A stretch of DNA of 64,000 nt from Chitinophagaceae bacterium UBA1931 (GCA_002337125.1 DDFJ01000004.1:496001-560000); one strand, 5' to 3'; shown: positions 1 to 9,653, numbered from the stretch's first letter. Numbers and translations: made by a program. Notes: generated by a model from the letters alone, not told the origin.

Positions 1-1
1 G

Positions 2-415
2 ATTATGATAAGAGATGGTGGATTTAAAGTACGCACCGATATGCTCGCAAGCAAAGTTGGAAAAACAGACAACTGGCTGGCAGCTGTTAATTTTACAAGT
101 GATATTCCCGACCAGGTGAATATCCTGAAACTATTGCCTGTAAAAATTCCTTTAAAAGTATTTCTTGACCTTGGTACTTATGCTGAAGCATGGAAGCCAA
201 ATGCAGATGGCAACAGGCTGTTGTTTGATGCAGGTTTACAGCTTTCATTGCTGAAAAACACAGTACACATATATTTCCCTTTATTGTACAGCAAGGTTTA
301 CAGGGATTATTTCAACTCAACTATTCCTGATAAAAAATTCCTGAAGAACATTGCGTTCAGTATAGATATTCAAAATCTCAGTTTGAAAAAAATCGACAGG
401 ATGATGCCTTTCTGA
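2..415 (+). CDS. C-terminal end of a large protein, possibly an M1-type metallopeptidase (partial)
   Basis: Only the last ~137 codons are present; the reading frame is open at the left edge, so the start lies outside the window. The visible part has alternating hydrophobic and aromatic strands (for example LLFDAGLQLSLL and IYFPLLYSKVYRDYF) and no catalytic motif. From memory it resembles the C-terminal tail of the large membrane-associated M1 aminopeptidase-like proteins of Chitinophagaceae, but the zinc site would lie upstream, so this is inference. Its stop codon overlaps the next start (TGATG), which indicates translational coupling with the FemAB-like gene. Confidence 0.5.
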   Translation: MMIRDGGFKVRTDMLASKVGKTDNWLAAVNFTSDIPDQVNILKLLPVKIPLKVFLDLGTYAEAWKPNADGNRLLFDAGLQLSLLKNTVHIYFPLLYSKVYRDYFNSTIPDKKFLKNIAFSIDIQNLSLKKIDRMMPF

Positions 416-1335
416 TGAGCAGTATTCAATTTATAAAACATGCAGATCTTGATCAACAGAAATGGAACGACTGTATTACGCAATCGTCCAATGGATTGAT
501 CTATGCTTATGCATGGTATCTTGATGCAATGACTGCCGGGCAATGGGATGCTCTTGTACTGAACAATTATGAAGCAGTAATGCCACTTACGTGGAACAAG
601 AAGTATGGCGTTTATTATTTGTATCAGCCTTTTTTTTGTGCATCACTTGGCATTTTCAGTAAACAAATAATGACAAAGGAACTGCTCAGAAATTTTCTTC
701 ACACCTTGCCACAACGATTTAAATACATTGATATTTATCTCAATCAGCAAAACCTGTTTAGTGTTAATGGATTTCCATTTACTGAAAGAATCAATTATGT
801 GTTGAAGCTCCATGAGTCATACGAAAGCATCAGCAATAAATACAGAACCAATCTTAAACGTAATATTAAGAAGGCAGAAGAAAGTAAACTGATTGTAAGA
901 GATGATATAGCGCTAAGAGATATTCTTTCGCTTGCAAAAGAAACCATGCAGCGTGTTTCTCCAATTACAAATGAACAGGTGGCACGCTTTGAACATGTTT
1001 TTTCGTTTGCCAGGCAACAGGGTTCTGCCGAAACTATCGGCATCTATTCGCAACGGAATGAGTTGCTTGCATCAGCAGCATTTTTACATTCGCACAATCG
1101 ATGGTATTATATTCTTGTAGGCAATCATCCCAATGGAAAAACACTGGGTGCTTCGCATTATTTAATCGACCGCTTTATTCATAAGCATGCGTCAACAAAT
1201 GACCTGCTTGATTTTGAAGGAAGTGATATCCGTAATCTTGCGTTCTTTTACAGCAGTTATGGTGCAACAGAAGAAAAATATCCTGCACTCCGCATGAACA
1301 GGTTACCGAAGCTGCTTCGCTGGTTAAAAGATTAA
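415..1335 (+). CDS. FemAB/GNAT-fold acetyltransferase-like protein
   Basis: A 306-residue soluble protein. The C-terminal half (about residues 140-290) looks like a GNAT/FemAB acyltransferase fold: a basic NLKRNIKKAEE helix, a central strand region LLASAAFLHSHNRWYYILVG and a terminal block DFEGSDIRNLAFFYSSYGA, a signature I associate with FemAB-like proteins of Bacteroidota. The N-terminal half carries an aromatic-rich strand region (VYYLYQPFF). Substrate is unknown; FemAB relatives move amino acids or acyl groups onto cell-wall or lipid precursors. It overlaps the upstream gene by one base and converges on ispD with a three-base gap. Confidence 0.6.
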   Translation: MSSIQFIKHADLDQQKWNDCITQSSNGLIYAYAWYLDAMTAGQWDALVLNNYEAVMPLTWNKKYGVYYLYQPFFCASLGIFSKQIMTKELLRNFLHTLPQRFKYIDIYLNQQNLFSVNGFPFTERINYVLKLHESYESISNKYRTNLKRNIKKAEESKLIVRDDIALRDILSLAKETMQRVSPITNEQVARFEHVFSFARQQGSAETIGIYSQRNELLASAAFLHSHNRWYYILVGNHPNGKTLGASHYLIDRFIHKHASTNDLLDFEGSDIRNLAFFYSSYGATEEKYPALRMNRLPKLLRWLKD

Positions 1336-1338
1336 TAT

Positions 1339-2004
1339 CTACCCTTCCAGAATTTTTTCTGCTACAACAAGATCAATGGGGTTGGTGATCTTGATATTTG
1401 TTTCTTCACCTTGCACTAATGTAACTTTCAAACCAAAGGCTTCAATCACATTGGCTTCATCAGTGAACCTTTCTTTATAATCAATAGCATATGCTGCTAA
1501 AAGAATTTTGCTGTGAAAAGTTTGAGGCGTTTGTACCAGGCGGAGTTTGGTACGGTCAACAGGATCATTTCCTTCTTCAGTAATGATACGTACACTATCC
1601 CTGCATTCAATTGCAGGAATCGCACTTCCGGTTTCAAGTGCAGTATTATAACAACGCTGAATAAGATCTGTGCTTACAAGACAACGTACACCATCATGCA
1701 CAAAGATGATTGACTCTTCCGTAACAAGTTTCAACCCGTTTTGTACAGAATGAAATCTTGTTTCTCCACCAACGGTTAACTGAATCTGCTTATCATCAAA
1801 ATAACCGTCAATAATTTCTCTACCCAGTTCCAGATGTTCTTCGGGCAAAACAACAATAATATTTATACCGGGAACAGCCTTGAGAAAAGAATCAATTGTA
1901 TAATAAAGAACAGGCTTGTTCTTTAATAATAAAAACTGTTTGGGAAGTACAGAACCCATTCTTTTACCGGAACCTCCGGCCACAATTACAGCATAAGTTT
2001 GCAT
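1339..2004 (-). CDS. ispD: 2-C-methyl-D-erythritol 4-phosphate cytidylyltransferase
   Basis: IspD joins CTP and 2-C-methyl-D-erythritol 4-phosphate to give CDP-ME in the MEP (non-mevalonate) isoprenoid pathway, in the cytoplasm. The 221-residue length is normal. The nucleotide-binding loop VAGGSGKRMGSVLPKQF starts near residue 8. The central IFVHDGVRCLVS block and the late MTDEANV-like segment (FTDEANVIEAFG) are family hallmarks, followed by the terminal KITNPIDLVVAEKIL. It is the last gene of a minus-strand run (OmpH, permease, heptose kinase, ispD) with 49 bases separating it from the kinase, so co-transcription is likely. Confidence 0.93.
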   Translation of the reverse strand: MQTYAVIVAGGSGKRMGSVLPKQFLLLKNKPVLYYTIDSFLKAVPGINIIVVLPEEHLELGREIIDGYFDDKQIQLTVGGETRFHSVQNGLKLVTEESIIFVHDGVRCLVSTDLIQRCYNTALETGSAIPAIECRDSVRIITEEGNDPVDRTKLRLVQTPQTFHSKILLAAYAIDYKERFTDEANVIEAFGLKVTLVQGEETNIKITNPIDLVVAEKILEG

Positions 2005-2053
2005 ATATCAGTCTGTTTGGTTACTGAATAACAACCAGTAAACCTTCTTTGTT

Positions 2054-3049
2054 TTACTTTAATAATAATTTACATTCTGCAATTAAGCGTTCTTTATTAA
2101 TTGCTGCAGTTCCCACTTCCTCACAAACCAATCCGCCGGCAATATTTGCCACTTCAGCCATCAGCTTCACATTATTTGTTACTGCATAAACAAGTGATGC
2201 TACTGCAATCACTGTATCTCCTGCCCCGCTTACATCAGCAATATTTCTGAAATGCGAAGCAATGATTCCTGCTTCTTTTTCGCTGTTATAGAAAACGCCT
2301 TTTTCTGAAAGCGTAATAAATGAAATATCGTGCTGCAGTTTTTCATTGAGCTTTGAATGAATAGCCTGCAATGATTCTGCGTTTATTTCTTCAATCAACA
2401 AATTCAATCCATCTTTTACTTCTTTGAGATTTGGCTTGAAGATGGTAACCGTTTTATAATTGAAAAAGTTTTTACGTTTTGGATCAACAGCTGTAATAAT
2501 GCCATGATGATTGCAAAGATCAATTGCTTTCTGAATAATCAGTTCGGTTAAAACACCTTTGTTATAATCTTCAAAAATGATTACAGAAGGCTTTTCAGTT
2601 GCAATAAAAGTTTGCAGTGCAAGTATGAGACGGTTTTCATCTTCATACCAGAGGTCGTGTGTAATTTCATTATCGAGCCGCATCATTTGCTGGTTACGGC
2701 TGATGATTCTTGTTTTGTTGGTAGTAATGCGTTTGGTGCTGCTGAGTAAAAAATCTGTTTTGATATTTTTCTCCTGCAACAATTTAGTCAGCAGTTTTCC
2801 TTCTTCATCATCACCCAATACACTCAGCATTGATACAGATGCACCAAGCGAAGCAAGGTTTAATGCCACATTTGCAGCACCACCAATGCGGTATTCTTTT
2901 TTATCTAATGAAACGATGGGCACAGGTGCTTCAGGCGAAATACGCTCCACATGTCCCCACATATATGTATCAAGCATTACATCTCCAATCACTCCCACTC
3001 TTACATGGGAAAGCTGATTGAACAATTCATCAAAATTCACTTCACTCAT
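2054..3049 (-). CDS. rfaE1: D-glycero-beta-D-manno-heptose-7-phosphate kinase (HldE domain I / RfaE1)
   Basis: PfkB/ribokinase-family sugar kinase that phosphorylates C1 of heptose-7-phosphate on the way to ADP-heptose for the LPS inner core. The N-terminal VRVGVIGDVMLDTYMWG and RISPEAPVPIV blocks are diagnostic of HldE/RfaE1, then GGAANVALNLASLGA (substrate binding) and the C-terminal SGAGDTV anion-hole/catalytic Asp motif. It has only the kinase domain; no nucleotidyltransferase half follows, so a separate RfaE2 must exist elsewhere. I chose the ATG at 3049: an 18-codon upstream extension is possible but lies inside the permease gene. With this start the two genes overlap by 8 bases. Confidence 0.85.
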   Translation of the reverse strand: MSEVNFDELFNQLSHVRVGVIGDVMLDTYMWGHVERISPEAPVPIVSLDKKEYRIGGAANVALNLASLGASVSMLSVLGDDEEGKLLTKLLQEKNIKTDFLLSSTKRITTNKTRIISRNQQMMRLDNEITHDLWYEDENRLILALQTFIATEKPSVIIFEDYNKGVLTELIIQKAIDLCNHHGIITAVDPKRKNFFNYKTVTIFKPNLKEVKDGLNLLIEEINAESLQAIHSKLNEKLQHDISFITLSEKGVFYNSEKEAGIIASHFRNIADVSGAGDTVIAVASLVYAVTNNVKLMAEVANIAGGLVCEEVGTAAINKERLIAECKLLLK

Positions 3050-4460
3050 CTTTCGTTTTATTCTTTTTATTTGCGACTGCAAGATAATAAACCGGGATGC
3101 CAATCAGTACAATAATTAATCCGGGCCATGTAAATTCCGGTTTAAACCAAATAAGAAGTATACAAAAAGCAATGCCCATTAAGATATACATGATGGGTAA
3201 AACGGGATATCCAAATGCTTTGTACGGACGTTCAATATCCGGTCTCTTCTTACGCAGAATAAAGATACCGCCAATCGTAAGCATGTAAAATAATACCACC
3301 ACAAACGAAATCATATCCAGCAGCTGACCATACCTTCCACTCACACTCCATAAACAGGCAATAACACATTGCACCCACAAACTCCATTGGGGAACAGCAA
3401 ATTTATTGAGCTCGCCTGCCTGCTTAAAAAACAGACCATCTTTTGCCATGGTATAATATACTCTTGCACCTGCAAGAATCAACCCGTTGTTACAACCAAA
3501 TGTTGAAACCATGATCATCAATGCAATGATCACTGTTCCTGCATTACCAAAAATGGCATTGGATGCAGCAACAGCAACACGATCTTTATCTGCCGATGCA
3601 ATTCCCTGCAATGGAAGCTGAGCAGTGTACATCACATTTGCCGATACATAAATAATAGTAACAATCAATGTTCCAAGGAATAAACTCATTCCAATATTGC
3701 GTTTGGGATTTTTGATTTCGCCGGCAATAAAGGTTACGTTGTTCCATGCATCGCTGCTGAATATTGAGCCCACCATAGCAGCTGCAATTGCTCCCAACGC
3801 TGCAATGGTTGTATAACTTGTTGTTGTGCCATCTTTACTTAATGACTGCAGGTTCCATGCATTACTCCAGTTTGCAGACCATACATCGGGTTTTAAAAAG
3901 ATTAAACCAAAGATGATGAGGCCAAACAAACTCAACAGTTTTGTAACAGTGAATGTTGTCTGAATGAGTTTTCCTTCTTTTACTCCTCTTGTATTTACAA
4001 AAGTGAGCAACACAATCAATGCAATGGAAACAAGTTGTGCAGGAGATATTTTAATGAAACCTAAATCAAATGCAACGAGGTCTTCGCTAACACCGGGAAT
4101 TAAATAAGCCAGGAATTTTGAAAATGCAACACCTACTGCTGCAATGGTTGCTGTTTGAATAACGGTGAAGAAACTCCAGCCATATAAAAAACCAAGCAAA
4201 GGGTTATAGGCTTCTTTGAGATAAACGTATTGTCCGCCTGCCTTAGGATACATACCGCTTAATTCGCCGTAACTAACGGCTGCGGTCAGCGTCATAAAAC
4301 CGGTAATAAGCCATACAGCTATTAACCAGCCAGCACTACCAACGTTGCGTGTAATATCTGCACTTACGATGAAGATACCGGAACCGATCATTGAACCGGC
4401 AACAACCATCGTAGCATCAAATAAACTAAGGGATGGCTTAAATTCAGTTTGAGATGACAT
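3042..4460 (-). CDS. APC-superfamily amino acid permease
   Basis: Inner-membrane transporter of 472 residues with about 12 hydrophobic helices. The first helix carries VVAGSMIGSGIFIVSADI, the unwound GSGIF-type substrate-binding motif of the APC superfamily; helix 6 region has the IFSSDAWNNVTFIAGEIKNPKRNI signature seen in LAT/YfnA-type permeases. The C-terminus is a hydrophilic lysine-rich tail (KKNKTKDE). The specific amino acid cannot be read from the sequence. It sits 57 bases downstream of the OmpH-like gene and overlaps the heptose kinase start, so it belongs to the same transcription unit. Confidence 0.85.
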   Translation of the reverse strand: MSSQTEFKPSLSLFDATMVVAGSMIGSGIFIVSADITRNVGSAGWLIAVWLITGFMTLTAAVSYGELSGMYPKAGGQYVYLKEAYNPLLGFLYGWSFFTVIQTATIAAVGVAFSKFLAYLIPGVSEDLVAFDLGFIKISPAQLVSIALIVLLTFVNTRGVKEGKLIQTTFTVTKLLSLFGLIIFGLIFLKPDVWSANWSNAWNLQSLSKDGTTTSYTTIAALGAIAAAMVGSIFSSDAWNNVTFIAGEIKNPKRNIGMSLFLGTLIVTIIYVSANVMYTAQLPLQGIASADKDRVAVAASNAIFGNAGTVIIALMIMVSTFGCNNGLILAGARVYYTMAKDGLFFKQAGELNKFAVPQWSLWVQCVIACLWSVSGRYGQLLDMISFVVVLFYMLTIGGIFILRKKRPDIERPYKAFGYPVLPIMYILMGIAFCILLIWFKPEFTWPGLIIVLIGIPVYYLAVANKKNKTKDE

Positions 4461-4517
4461 AAGAATTGGTTTCGTTTCAAAGAACGAAAGATAAGCATTA
4501 ATCCGAAACTGAATTGC

Positions 4518-5132
4518 TTATTGCTTCTTAGTCTTGCCGTATGCTTCGTTAAGGCCTTTCACTACTTCCGGAGTAATATTGAAGGCTGTGTCTTTGTAAT
4601 AAAGTGTGGGATTTCCTTCCTGTGTTGAAAAGATGAATTGATATTTTCCATCTTTATTATACTCTTTGAGGTATTCGTTAATACGTTTCTGAATATCTTC
4701 AATTGCCTTTGCCTGGCGTTCTAAATGTTCGCCCTGCAAAGTTTGCTGACGCTGACCAATCTGCTGGTATCTTGCCTGGTACTCCTGTTGAAACTGTTCT
4801 GCCTCTGCCTGTGTAATTGACTGGCCTCTTTTTACAAAATCAACACGGTCTTTTTCCAGTTTACCTAACTGACCCTGTATTTCATTATCAATACGCTGCT
4901 TGTCTCTTTCAATTTCATCATTCTTCAGCTTGAAATATTCATAGTATTTCTGGATTGTATCAAGATCAACATATGCTACACGCAACTGCTGTGCAGCCGA
5001 AGAAGAATCGGCTTTTCCTGTTACAGATCTTGCTCCTTTTGAACTTGCATGATTACTGGTAAAATGCAAAACAAATAATACAGCAACAGCTGCTGTAACT
5101 ATCCAAAGTAAAATTGATTCAAACGTTTTCAT
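4518..5132 (-). CDS. OmpH/Skp-family protein, N-terminally anchored
   Basis: A 204-residue protein with an N-terminal hydrophobic segment (residues about 6-26) that is followed by a low-complexity Ser/Ala linker. From about residue 50 comes the OmpH/Skp core: LRVAYVDLDTIQKYYEYF, then a long Gln/Glu/Lys-rich coiled coil (about 70-150) and a terminal QFIFSTQEGNPTLYYKD strand region typical of Bacteroidota OmpH proteins. Skp relatives are periplasmic holdases for unfolded outer-membrane proteins. The hydrophobic segment lacks an obvious signal-peptidase site, so it may stay as a membrane anchor. It is the first gene after the rpoC terminator and probably starts the ispD transcription unit. Confidence 0.8.
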   Translation of the reverse strand: MKTFESILLWIVTAAVAVLFVLHFTSNHASSKGARSVTGKADSSSAAQQLRVAYVDLDTIQKYYEYFKLKNDEIERDKQRIDNEIQGQLGKLEKDRVDFVKRGQSITQAEAEQFQQEYQARYQQIGQRQQTLQGEHLERQAKAIEDIQKRINEYLKEYNKDGKYQFIFSTQEGNPTLYYKDTAFNITPEVVKGLNEAYGKTKKQ

Positions 5133-5140
5133 ACCGCTGG

Positions 5141-5171
5141 CAAAGTAAAGGATTCTATATGAGTGAGAAAA
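5141..5171 (-). promoter_or_regulatory. Possible promoter of the OmpH-permease-rfaE1-ispD unit
   Basis: Read on the minus strand, TTACTTTG at 5148-5141 matches 7 of 8 positions of the Bacteroidota -7 box TAnnTTTG. A T-rich stretch (TTTT) lies 19 bases upstream in place of TTTG. It sits between the rpoC terminator and the OmpH start, where a new promoter is expected. The -33 match is poor. Confidence 0.3.
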
Positions 5172-5202
5172 ATTGAAACGGATTTTAAGATACCCTTAAC
5201 AA

Positions 5203-5233
5203 CAAAAAAAGTCCCCCGTAACCGGGGGACTTT
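5203..5233 (-). terminator. Intrinsic terminator of the rpoBC operon
   Basis: An 11-bp perfect stem (AAAGTCCCCCG with CGGGGGACTTT, loop TAAC) at 5208-5233. On the minus strand it ends in a run of seven T. It lies 22 bases beyond the rpoC stop, which is the standard position. Confidence 0.9.
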
Positions 5234-5254
5234 CAAGTTTATTCAACATGTGAA

Positions 5255-8200
5255 TTATTCTTCATCATCAAAGCTCATCGCTTCTTTTGTTGTAAGCAAC
5301 AGTTCATATTCTTCCTTGCTGCCAACAATCATGTTTTCGAAATCACGCAAGCCTGTACCTGCAGGGATCGGGTGACCAGTGATTACGTTTTCTTTCAAGC
5401 CTAACAAATCATCAGTCTTACCTTCAATTGCAGCAGTACTCAACACTTTGGTTGTTTCCTGGAATGATGCTGCAGAAATCCAGCTTTGTACACCAAGCGA
5501 TGCTTTGGTGATACCAAGCAATACAGGTTGTGCAGTTGCAGGATGTGCATCCCTTACTTCAACCAGTTTTTTATCTGCACGACGTAACAAGCTGTTTTCT
5601 TCACGGTATTCACGAACAGTAACGATCTGACCAGGGCGGAACTTGTGGCTGTCGCCTGGTTCTGTTACTACTTTCTTATCGAAGATGCGGTCGTTTTCTT
5701 CGTTGAATTCAAAACGATCAACAAGATCTTCTTCAAGGAACTTCGTGTCACCTGCATCAATGATTTCAACCTTCTTCATCATCTGGCGAACGATGGTTTC
5801 GATATGCTTATCATTGATTTTTACACCTTGTAAACGATATACTTCCTGGATTTCATTCACCACGTATTCCTGTACAGCAAATGGTCCTTTGATTGTAAGA
5901 ATATCTGCAGGAGCAATCTGTCCATCACTCAAAGGTGCACCAGCTTTAATGAAGTCACCTTCCTGTGCAAGGATCTGGCGTGTAAGCGGCACGAGGTACT
6001 TCTTCACCACTTCGTCCTTACTTGTTACGATGATTTCCCTGTTACCACGTTTGATGCTGCCGAATGCAACCACACCATCGATTTCAGAAACGATAGCAGG
6101 GTTACCCGGGTTACGAGCTTCAAACAATTCGGTTACACGTGGAAGACCACCGGTGATATCACGAAGCTTACCAAGTACACGTGGAATTTTCACCAACACC
6201 TGACCAGCTACTACATCGTCACCTTCTTCAATCACAATGTGTGAGCCAACAGGCAGGTTGTATGATTTAATTTCCTTACCACCTTCTACAATCAATGAAG
6301 GAATCTTGGTTTTATCTTTTGTTTCGATAACCACTTTTTCACGGTGACCTGTTTGTTCATCGGCTTCTTCACGGAATGTGATACCATCGATGATATTATC
6401 AAACTTGATCTTACCGGCAATTTCAGCAACAACAACGTTGTTGAACGGATCCCATGTACAAAGTGTATCACCTTTCTTCACCTGCTGGCCATCTTTCACT
6501 GTAAGTGTTGCACCATAAGGAATGTTGTTGGTAATAAGCAGGCGGTCGTTCTTCACATCCATAATACGCACCTCACCTGTACGCCCAATAACAACCTGTA
6601 CTTTTTCACCTTCATTATTCAATGTGGCTACAGTACGTAAACCATCGAAATGAATAGTACCATCAAACTTAGCGTGTAATGCAGAATCAACTGAAGCAGA
6701 TCCCGCAACACCACCTACGTGGAAGGTACGGAGTGTAAGCTGTGTACCAGGTTCACCAATTGACTGTGCTGCAATGATACCAACCGCATCACCTTTTTGT
6801 GCAATTGCACCGGTTGCAAGGTTTTTACCATAACATTTCACACACACACCACGCTTGCTTTCGCAGGTAAGTACTGAGCGTATTTCAACTGTTTCAATTC
6901 CGGCTTCTTCAATTTTCCGTGCAATTGATGCTGAAATTTCCTGGCCTGCAGCAACAATGAGTTCATCGCTTTGCGGATCGTACACATCATGCAATGAAGT
7001 ACGTCCTTCAATACGATCGCTCAATGGTTCAATAATATCTTCGTTATCTTTTAATGCACTTGTTGCAATACCACGTAATGTTCCGCAGTCTTCATCATTA
7101 ATCACCACATCCTGTGCTACGTCAACCAGACGACGGGTTAAGTAACCGGCATCGGCTGTTTTCAACGCTGTATCCGCAAGACCTTTACGGGCACCGTGTG
7201 TAGAGATGAAGTAATCCAATACACTCAAACCATCTTTAAAGTTTGACAATACAGGATTTTCAATGATCTCACTTCCGGTAGAACCAGATTTTCTTGGTTT
7301 TGCCATCAATCCCCTCAAACCAGCCAGCTGTTTTACCTGCTGCTTACTACCACGGGCACCTGAATCAAGCATCATGTACACAGAGTTGAAACCTTGTTTA
7401 TCAGTTGCCATTTCACGGATCAACGTTTCAGTTACACGTGTATCAACACGGCTCCAGATATCGATGATCTGGTTATAACGTTCGTTGTTTGTGATAAGAC
7501 CCATGTTATAGCTGTCCCACACTTCATTTACTTCACCCTGGGCATTTTCAACCAGTTGTTCTTTCACTTCAGGAATAATCAAGTCGTTGATGTTGAACGA
7601 CAGACCACCCTGGAAGGCTGTGCGGAAACCAAGCTGCTTAATATCATCAAGGAATTTCGCAGTTTTCGGAACGTTGGTGATTTCAATGATTTCACCAATG
7701 ATTTCACGAAGGTTTTTCTTGGTCAATAATGCGTTTACAAAACCTACTTCCTTCGGAACGTGCTGGTTAAAGATTACACGACCAACAGTTGTTTCAATCA
7801 GTTTGTATACCAACTGTCCGTTTTCACGCACATTGGCTTTCACTCTAATCCATGCATGAAGATCAACCTGCTTTTCATTGTAAGCGATGATTACTTCTTC
7901 AGCTGAATAGAATGCTTTACCCTGACCTTTTACAATTTCAGTATCGGTTGTTTTCTTTCCTTTAGAAATGTAGTACAGACCAAGTACCATGTCCTGTGAA
8001 GGCAGGGTGATTGGAGTACCGTTCTGCGGGTTGAGGATGTTGTGTGATGCAAGCATGAGCAACTGTGCTTCAAGAATTGCAGCATTACTCAACGGAACGT
8101 GTACGGCCATCTGGTCACCGTCAAAGTCGGCGTTGAACGCAGAACATACCAGCGGGTGAAGTTGGATGGCTTTACCTTCGATCAGTTTTGGCTGGAAGGC

Positions 8201-9541
8201 CTGGATGGATAAACGGTGCAGTGTGGGGGCACGGTTTAACATAATCGGGTGACCTTTCAGAATATTTTCAAGGATATCCCAAACAACAGCTTCTTTCTTA
8301 TCCACGAGTTTACGTGCAGATTTCACTGTTTTTACGATACCTCTTTCAATCAGTTTGCGAATGATGAATGGTTTAAACAATTCAGCAGCCATATCTTTTG
8401 GAAGACCGCACTCATGCAGTTTCATTTCAGGACCTACCACGATAACCGAACGACCAGAATAGTCAACACGTTTACCAAGCAGGTTCTGACGGAAACGACC
8501 TTGTTTACCTTTCAGTACATCACTTAATGATTTCAGTGCACGACCACCTTCAGCTTTCACCGCATTTGATTTACGGCTGTTGTCGAACAATGAATCAATT
8601 GCTTCCTGTAACATACGTTTTTCGTTACGAAGGATTACTTCAGGAGCTTTAATCTCCAGCAAACGCTTCAAACGGTTGTTACGGATAATTACACGACGGT
8701 ATAAGTCATTCAGATCAGAAGATGCAAAACGGCCACCATCCAACGGCACTAACGGACGAAGTTCAGGTGGAATTACAGGGATATACTGCATTACCATCCA
8801 TTCAGGACGGTTAGTGATACGCTGGTTGGCATCACGGAAAGCTTCCACAACACTCAAACGCTTCAATGCATCGGCACGGCGTTGTTGTGAAGTTTCAGTT
8901 GCAGCAGCATTACGCAGATCGTAGCTCAACTGATCGAGATCGATACGTTGTAACAGATCGTGTACTGCTTCAGCACCCATCTTGGCAATGAATTTCTGCG
9001 GATCTTCATCAGGCAGGTACTGGTTATCCTTTGGCAAAGTATCCAGTAAATCCAGATACTCTTCTTCAGTAAGTAAATCACCAACGTTCAGGTTTTCTTT
9101 CACACCTGGCTGAATCACCACATAGCGTTCGTAATAAACGATGGTTTCGAGTTTCTTTGAGCTAACGCCCAACAGGTAACCGATTTTATTCGGTAATGAT
9201 TTAAAGTACCAGATGTGTACAACAGGAACCACGAGTTTAATGTGTCCCATACGTTCACGACGTACTTTCTTTTCAGTTACTTCCACACCGCAACGGTCGC
9301 ACACAATACCCTTGTAACGGATACGCTTATACTTACCGCATGCGCATTCAAAATCTTTAACTGGCCCGAAAATTCTTTCGCAGAACAAACCATCACGTTC
9401 AGGTTTGTAAGTACGGTAGTTAATTGTTTCGGGTTTTAATACTTCACCAAAGCTGCGCTCCAGAATTGTATCGGGAGATGCAAGACCGATGGTGATTTTA
9501 GAAAACGTTGGCCTCTGACGGTTATCTTTTCTGAATGCCAT
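5255..9541 (-). CDS. rpoC: DNA-directed RNA polymerase subunit beta'
   Basis: The beta' subunit of RNA polymerase, 1428 residues, full length for Bacteroidota. The N-terminal zinc ribbon Cys are at 66, 68, 81 and 84 (CACGKY...CDRCG). The active-site magnesium motif NADFDGDQM places the three Asp at 472, 474 and 476. The second zinc site is complete with Cys 819, 893, 900 and 903 (NDEDCG and CESKRGVCVKC). The trigger-loop region contains the GEPGTQLTLRTFHVGG block. The C-terminus ends in an acidic SFDDEE. It follows rpoB after a 144-base spacer that is longer than usual and holds repeats and a tiny ORF; no promoter was found there, so it should be read from the rpoB promoter. Confidence 0.99.
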   Translation of the reverse strand: MAFRKDNRQRPTFSKITIGLASPDTILERSFGEVLKPETINYRTYKPERDGLFCERIFGPVKDFECACGKYKRIRYKGIVCDRCGVEVTEKKVRRERMGHIKLVVPVVHIWYFKSLPNKIGYLLGVSSKKLETIVYYERYVVIQPGVKENLNVGDLLTEEEYLDLLDTLPKDNQYLPDEDPQKFIAKMGAEAVHDLLQRIDLDQLSYDLRNAAATETSQQRRADALKRLSVVEAFRDANQRITNRPEWMVMQYIPVIPPELRPLVPLDGGRFASSDLNDLYRRVIIRNNRLKRLLEIKAPEVILRNEKRMLQEAIDSLFDNSRKSNAVKAEGGRALKSLSDVLKGKQGRFRQNLLGKRVDYSGRSVIVVGPEMKLHECGLPKDMAAELFKPFIIRKLIERGIVKTVKSARKLVDKKEAVVWDILENILKGHPIMLNRAPTLHRLSIQAFQPKLIEGKAIQLHPLVCSAFNADFDGDQMAVHVPLSNAAILEAQLLMLASHNILNPQNGTPITLPSQDMVLGLYYISKGKKTTDTEIVKGQGKAFYSAEEVIIAYNEKQVDLHAWIRVKANVRENGQLVYKLIETTVGRVIFNQHVPKEVGFVNALLTKKNLREIIGEIIEITNVPKTAKFLDDIKQLGFRTAFQGGLSFNINDLIIPEVKEQLVENAQGEVNEVWDSYNMGLITNNERYNQIIDIWSRVDTRVTETLIREMATDKQGFNSVYMMLDSGARGSKQQVKQLAGLRGLMAKPRKSGSTGSEIIENPVLSNFKDGLSVLDYFISTHGARKGLADTALKTADAGYLTRRLVDVAQDVVINDEDCGTLRGIATSALKDNEDIIEPLSDRIEGRTSLHDVYDPQSDELIVAAGQEISASIARKIEEAGIETVEIRSVLTCESKRGVCVKCYGKNLATGAIAQKGDAVGIIAAQSIGEPGTQLTLRTFHVGGVAGSASVDSALHAKFDGTIHFDGLRTVATLNNEGEKVQVVIGRTGEVRIMDVKNDRLLITNNIPYGATLTVKDGQQVKKGDTLCTWDPFNNVVVAEIAGKIKFDNIIDGITFREEADEQTGHREKVVIETKDKTKIPSLIVEGGKEIKSYNLPVGSHIVIEEGDDVVAGQVLVKIPRVLGKLRDITGGLPRVTELFEARNPGNPAIVSEIDGVVAFGSIKRGNREIIVTSKDEVVKKYLVPLTRQILAQEGDFIKAGAPLSDGQIAPADILTIKGPFAVQEYVVNEIQEVYRLQGVKINDKHIETIVRQMMKKVEIIDAGDTKFLEEDLVDRFEFNEENDRIFDKKVVTEPGDSHKFRPGQIVTVREYREENSLLRRADKKLVEVRDAHPATAQPVLLGITKASLGVQSWISAASFQETTKVLSTAAIEGKTDDLLGLKENVITGHPIPAGTGLRDFENMIVGSKEEYELLLTTKEAMSFDDEE

Positions 9542-9543
9542 AT

Positions 9544-9630
9544 CTATTTCTTGTTTGTAGTTTTTTGTTTTTTGTTACCAGCAACATCAAGCTTTTCTTC
9601 TTTTGTTGCGTCGCACTCTTGTACGTTCAT
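9544..9630 (-). CDS. Candidate 28-residue ORF abutting the rpoC start
   Basis: Starting at the ATG at 9630, 28 sense codons (MNVQECDATKEEKL..., Lys-rich end TTNKK) run to a TAG just two bases before the rpoC ATG. The tight junction is what a translationally coupled leader would look like. Against it, the sequence lies in a spacer that also carries heptamer repeats, and I suspect (from memory, unverified) that part of it belongs to a dispersed intergenic element. No Shine-Dalgarno is visible. Treat as a candidate only. Confidence 0.22.
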   Translation of the reverse strand: MNVQECDATKEEKLDVAGNKKQKTTNKK

Positions 9631-9653
9631 AGCGTTGTTGAGCAATGGAGAAT

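Noticed and set aside
5643..6203. A 186-codon plus-strand open frame inside rpoC
   Set aside because: It is antisense to a highly conserved gene, has no family match, and its residue content is the usual shadow of conserved codons. Other antisense frames in rpoB and rpoC are rejected for the same reason.
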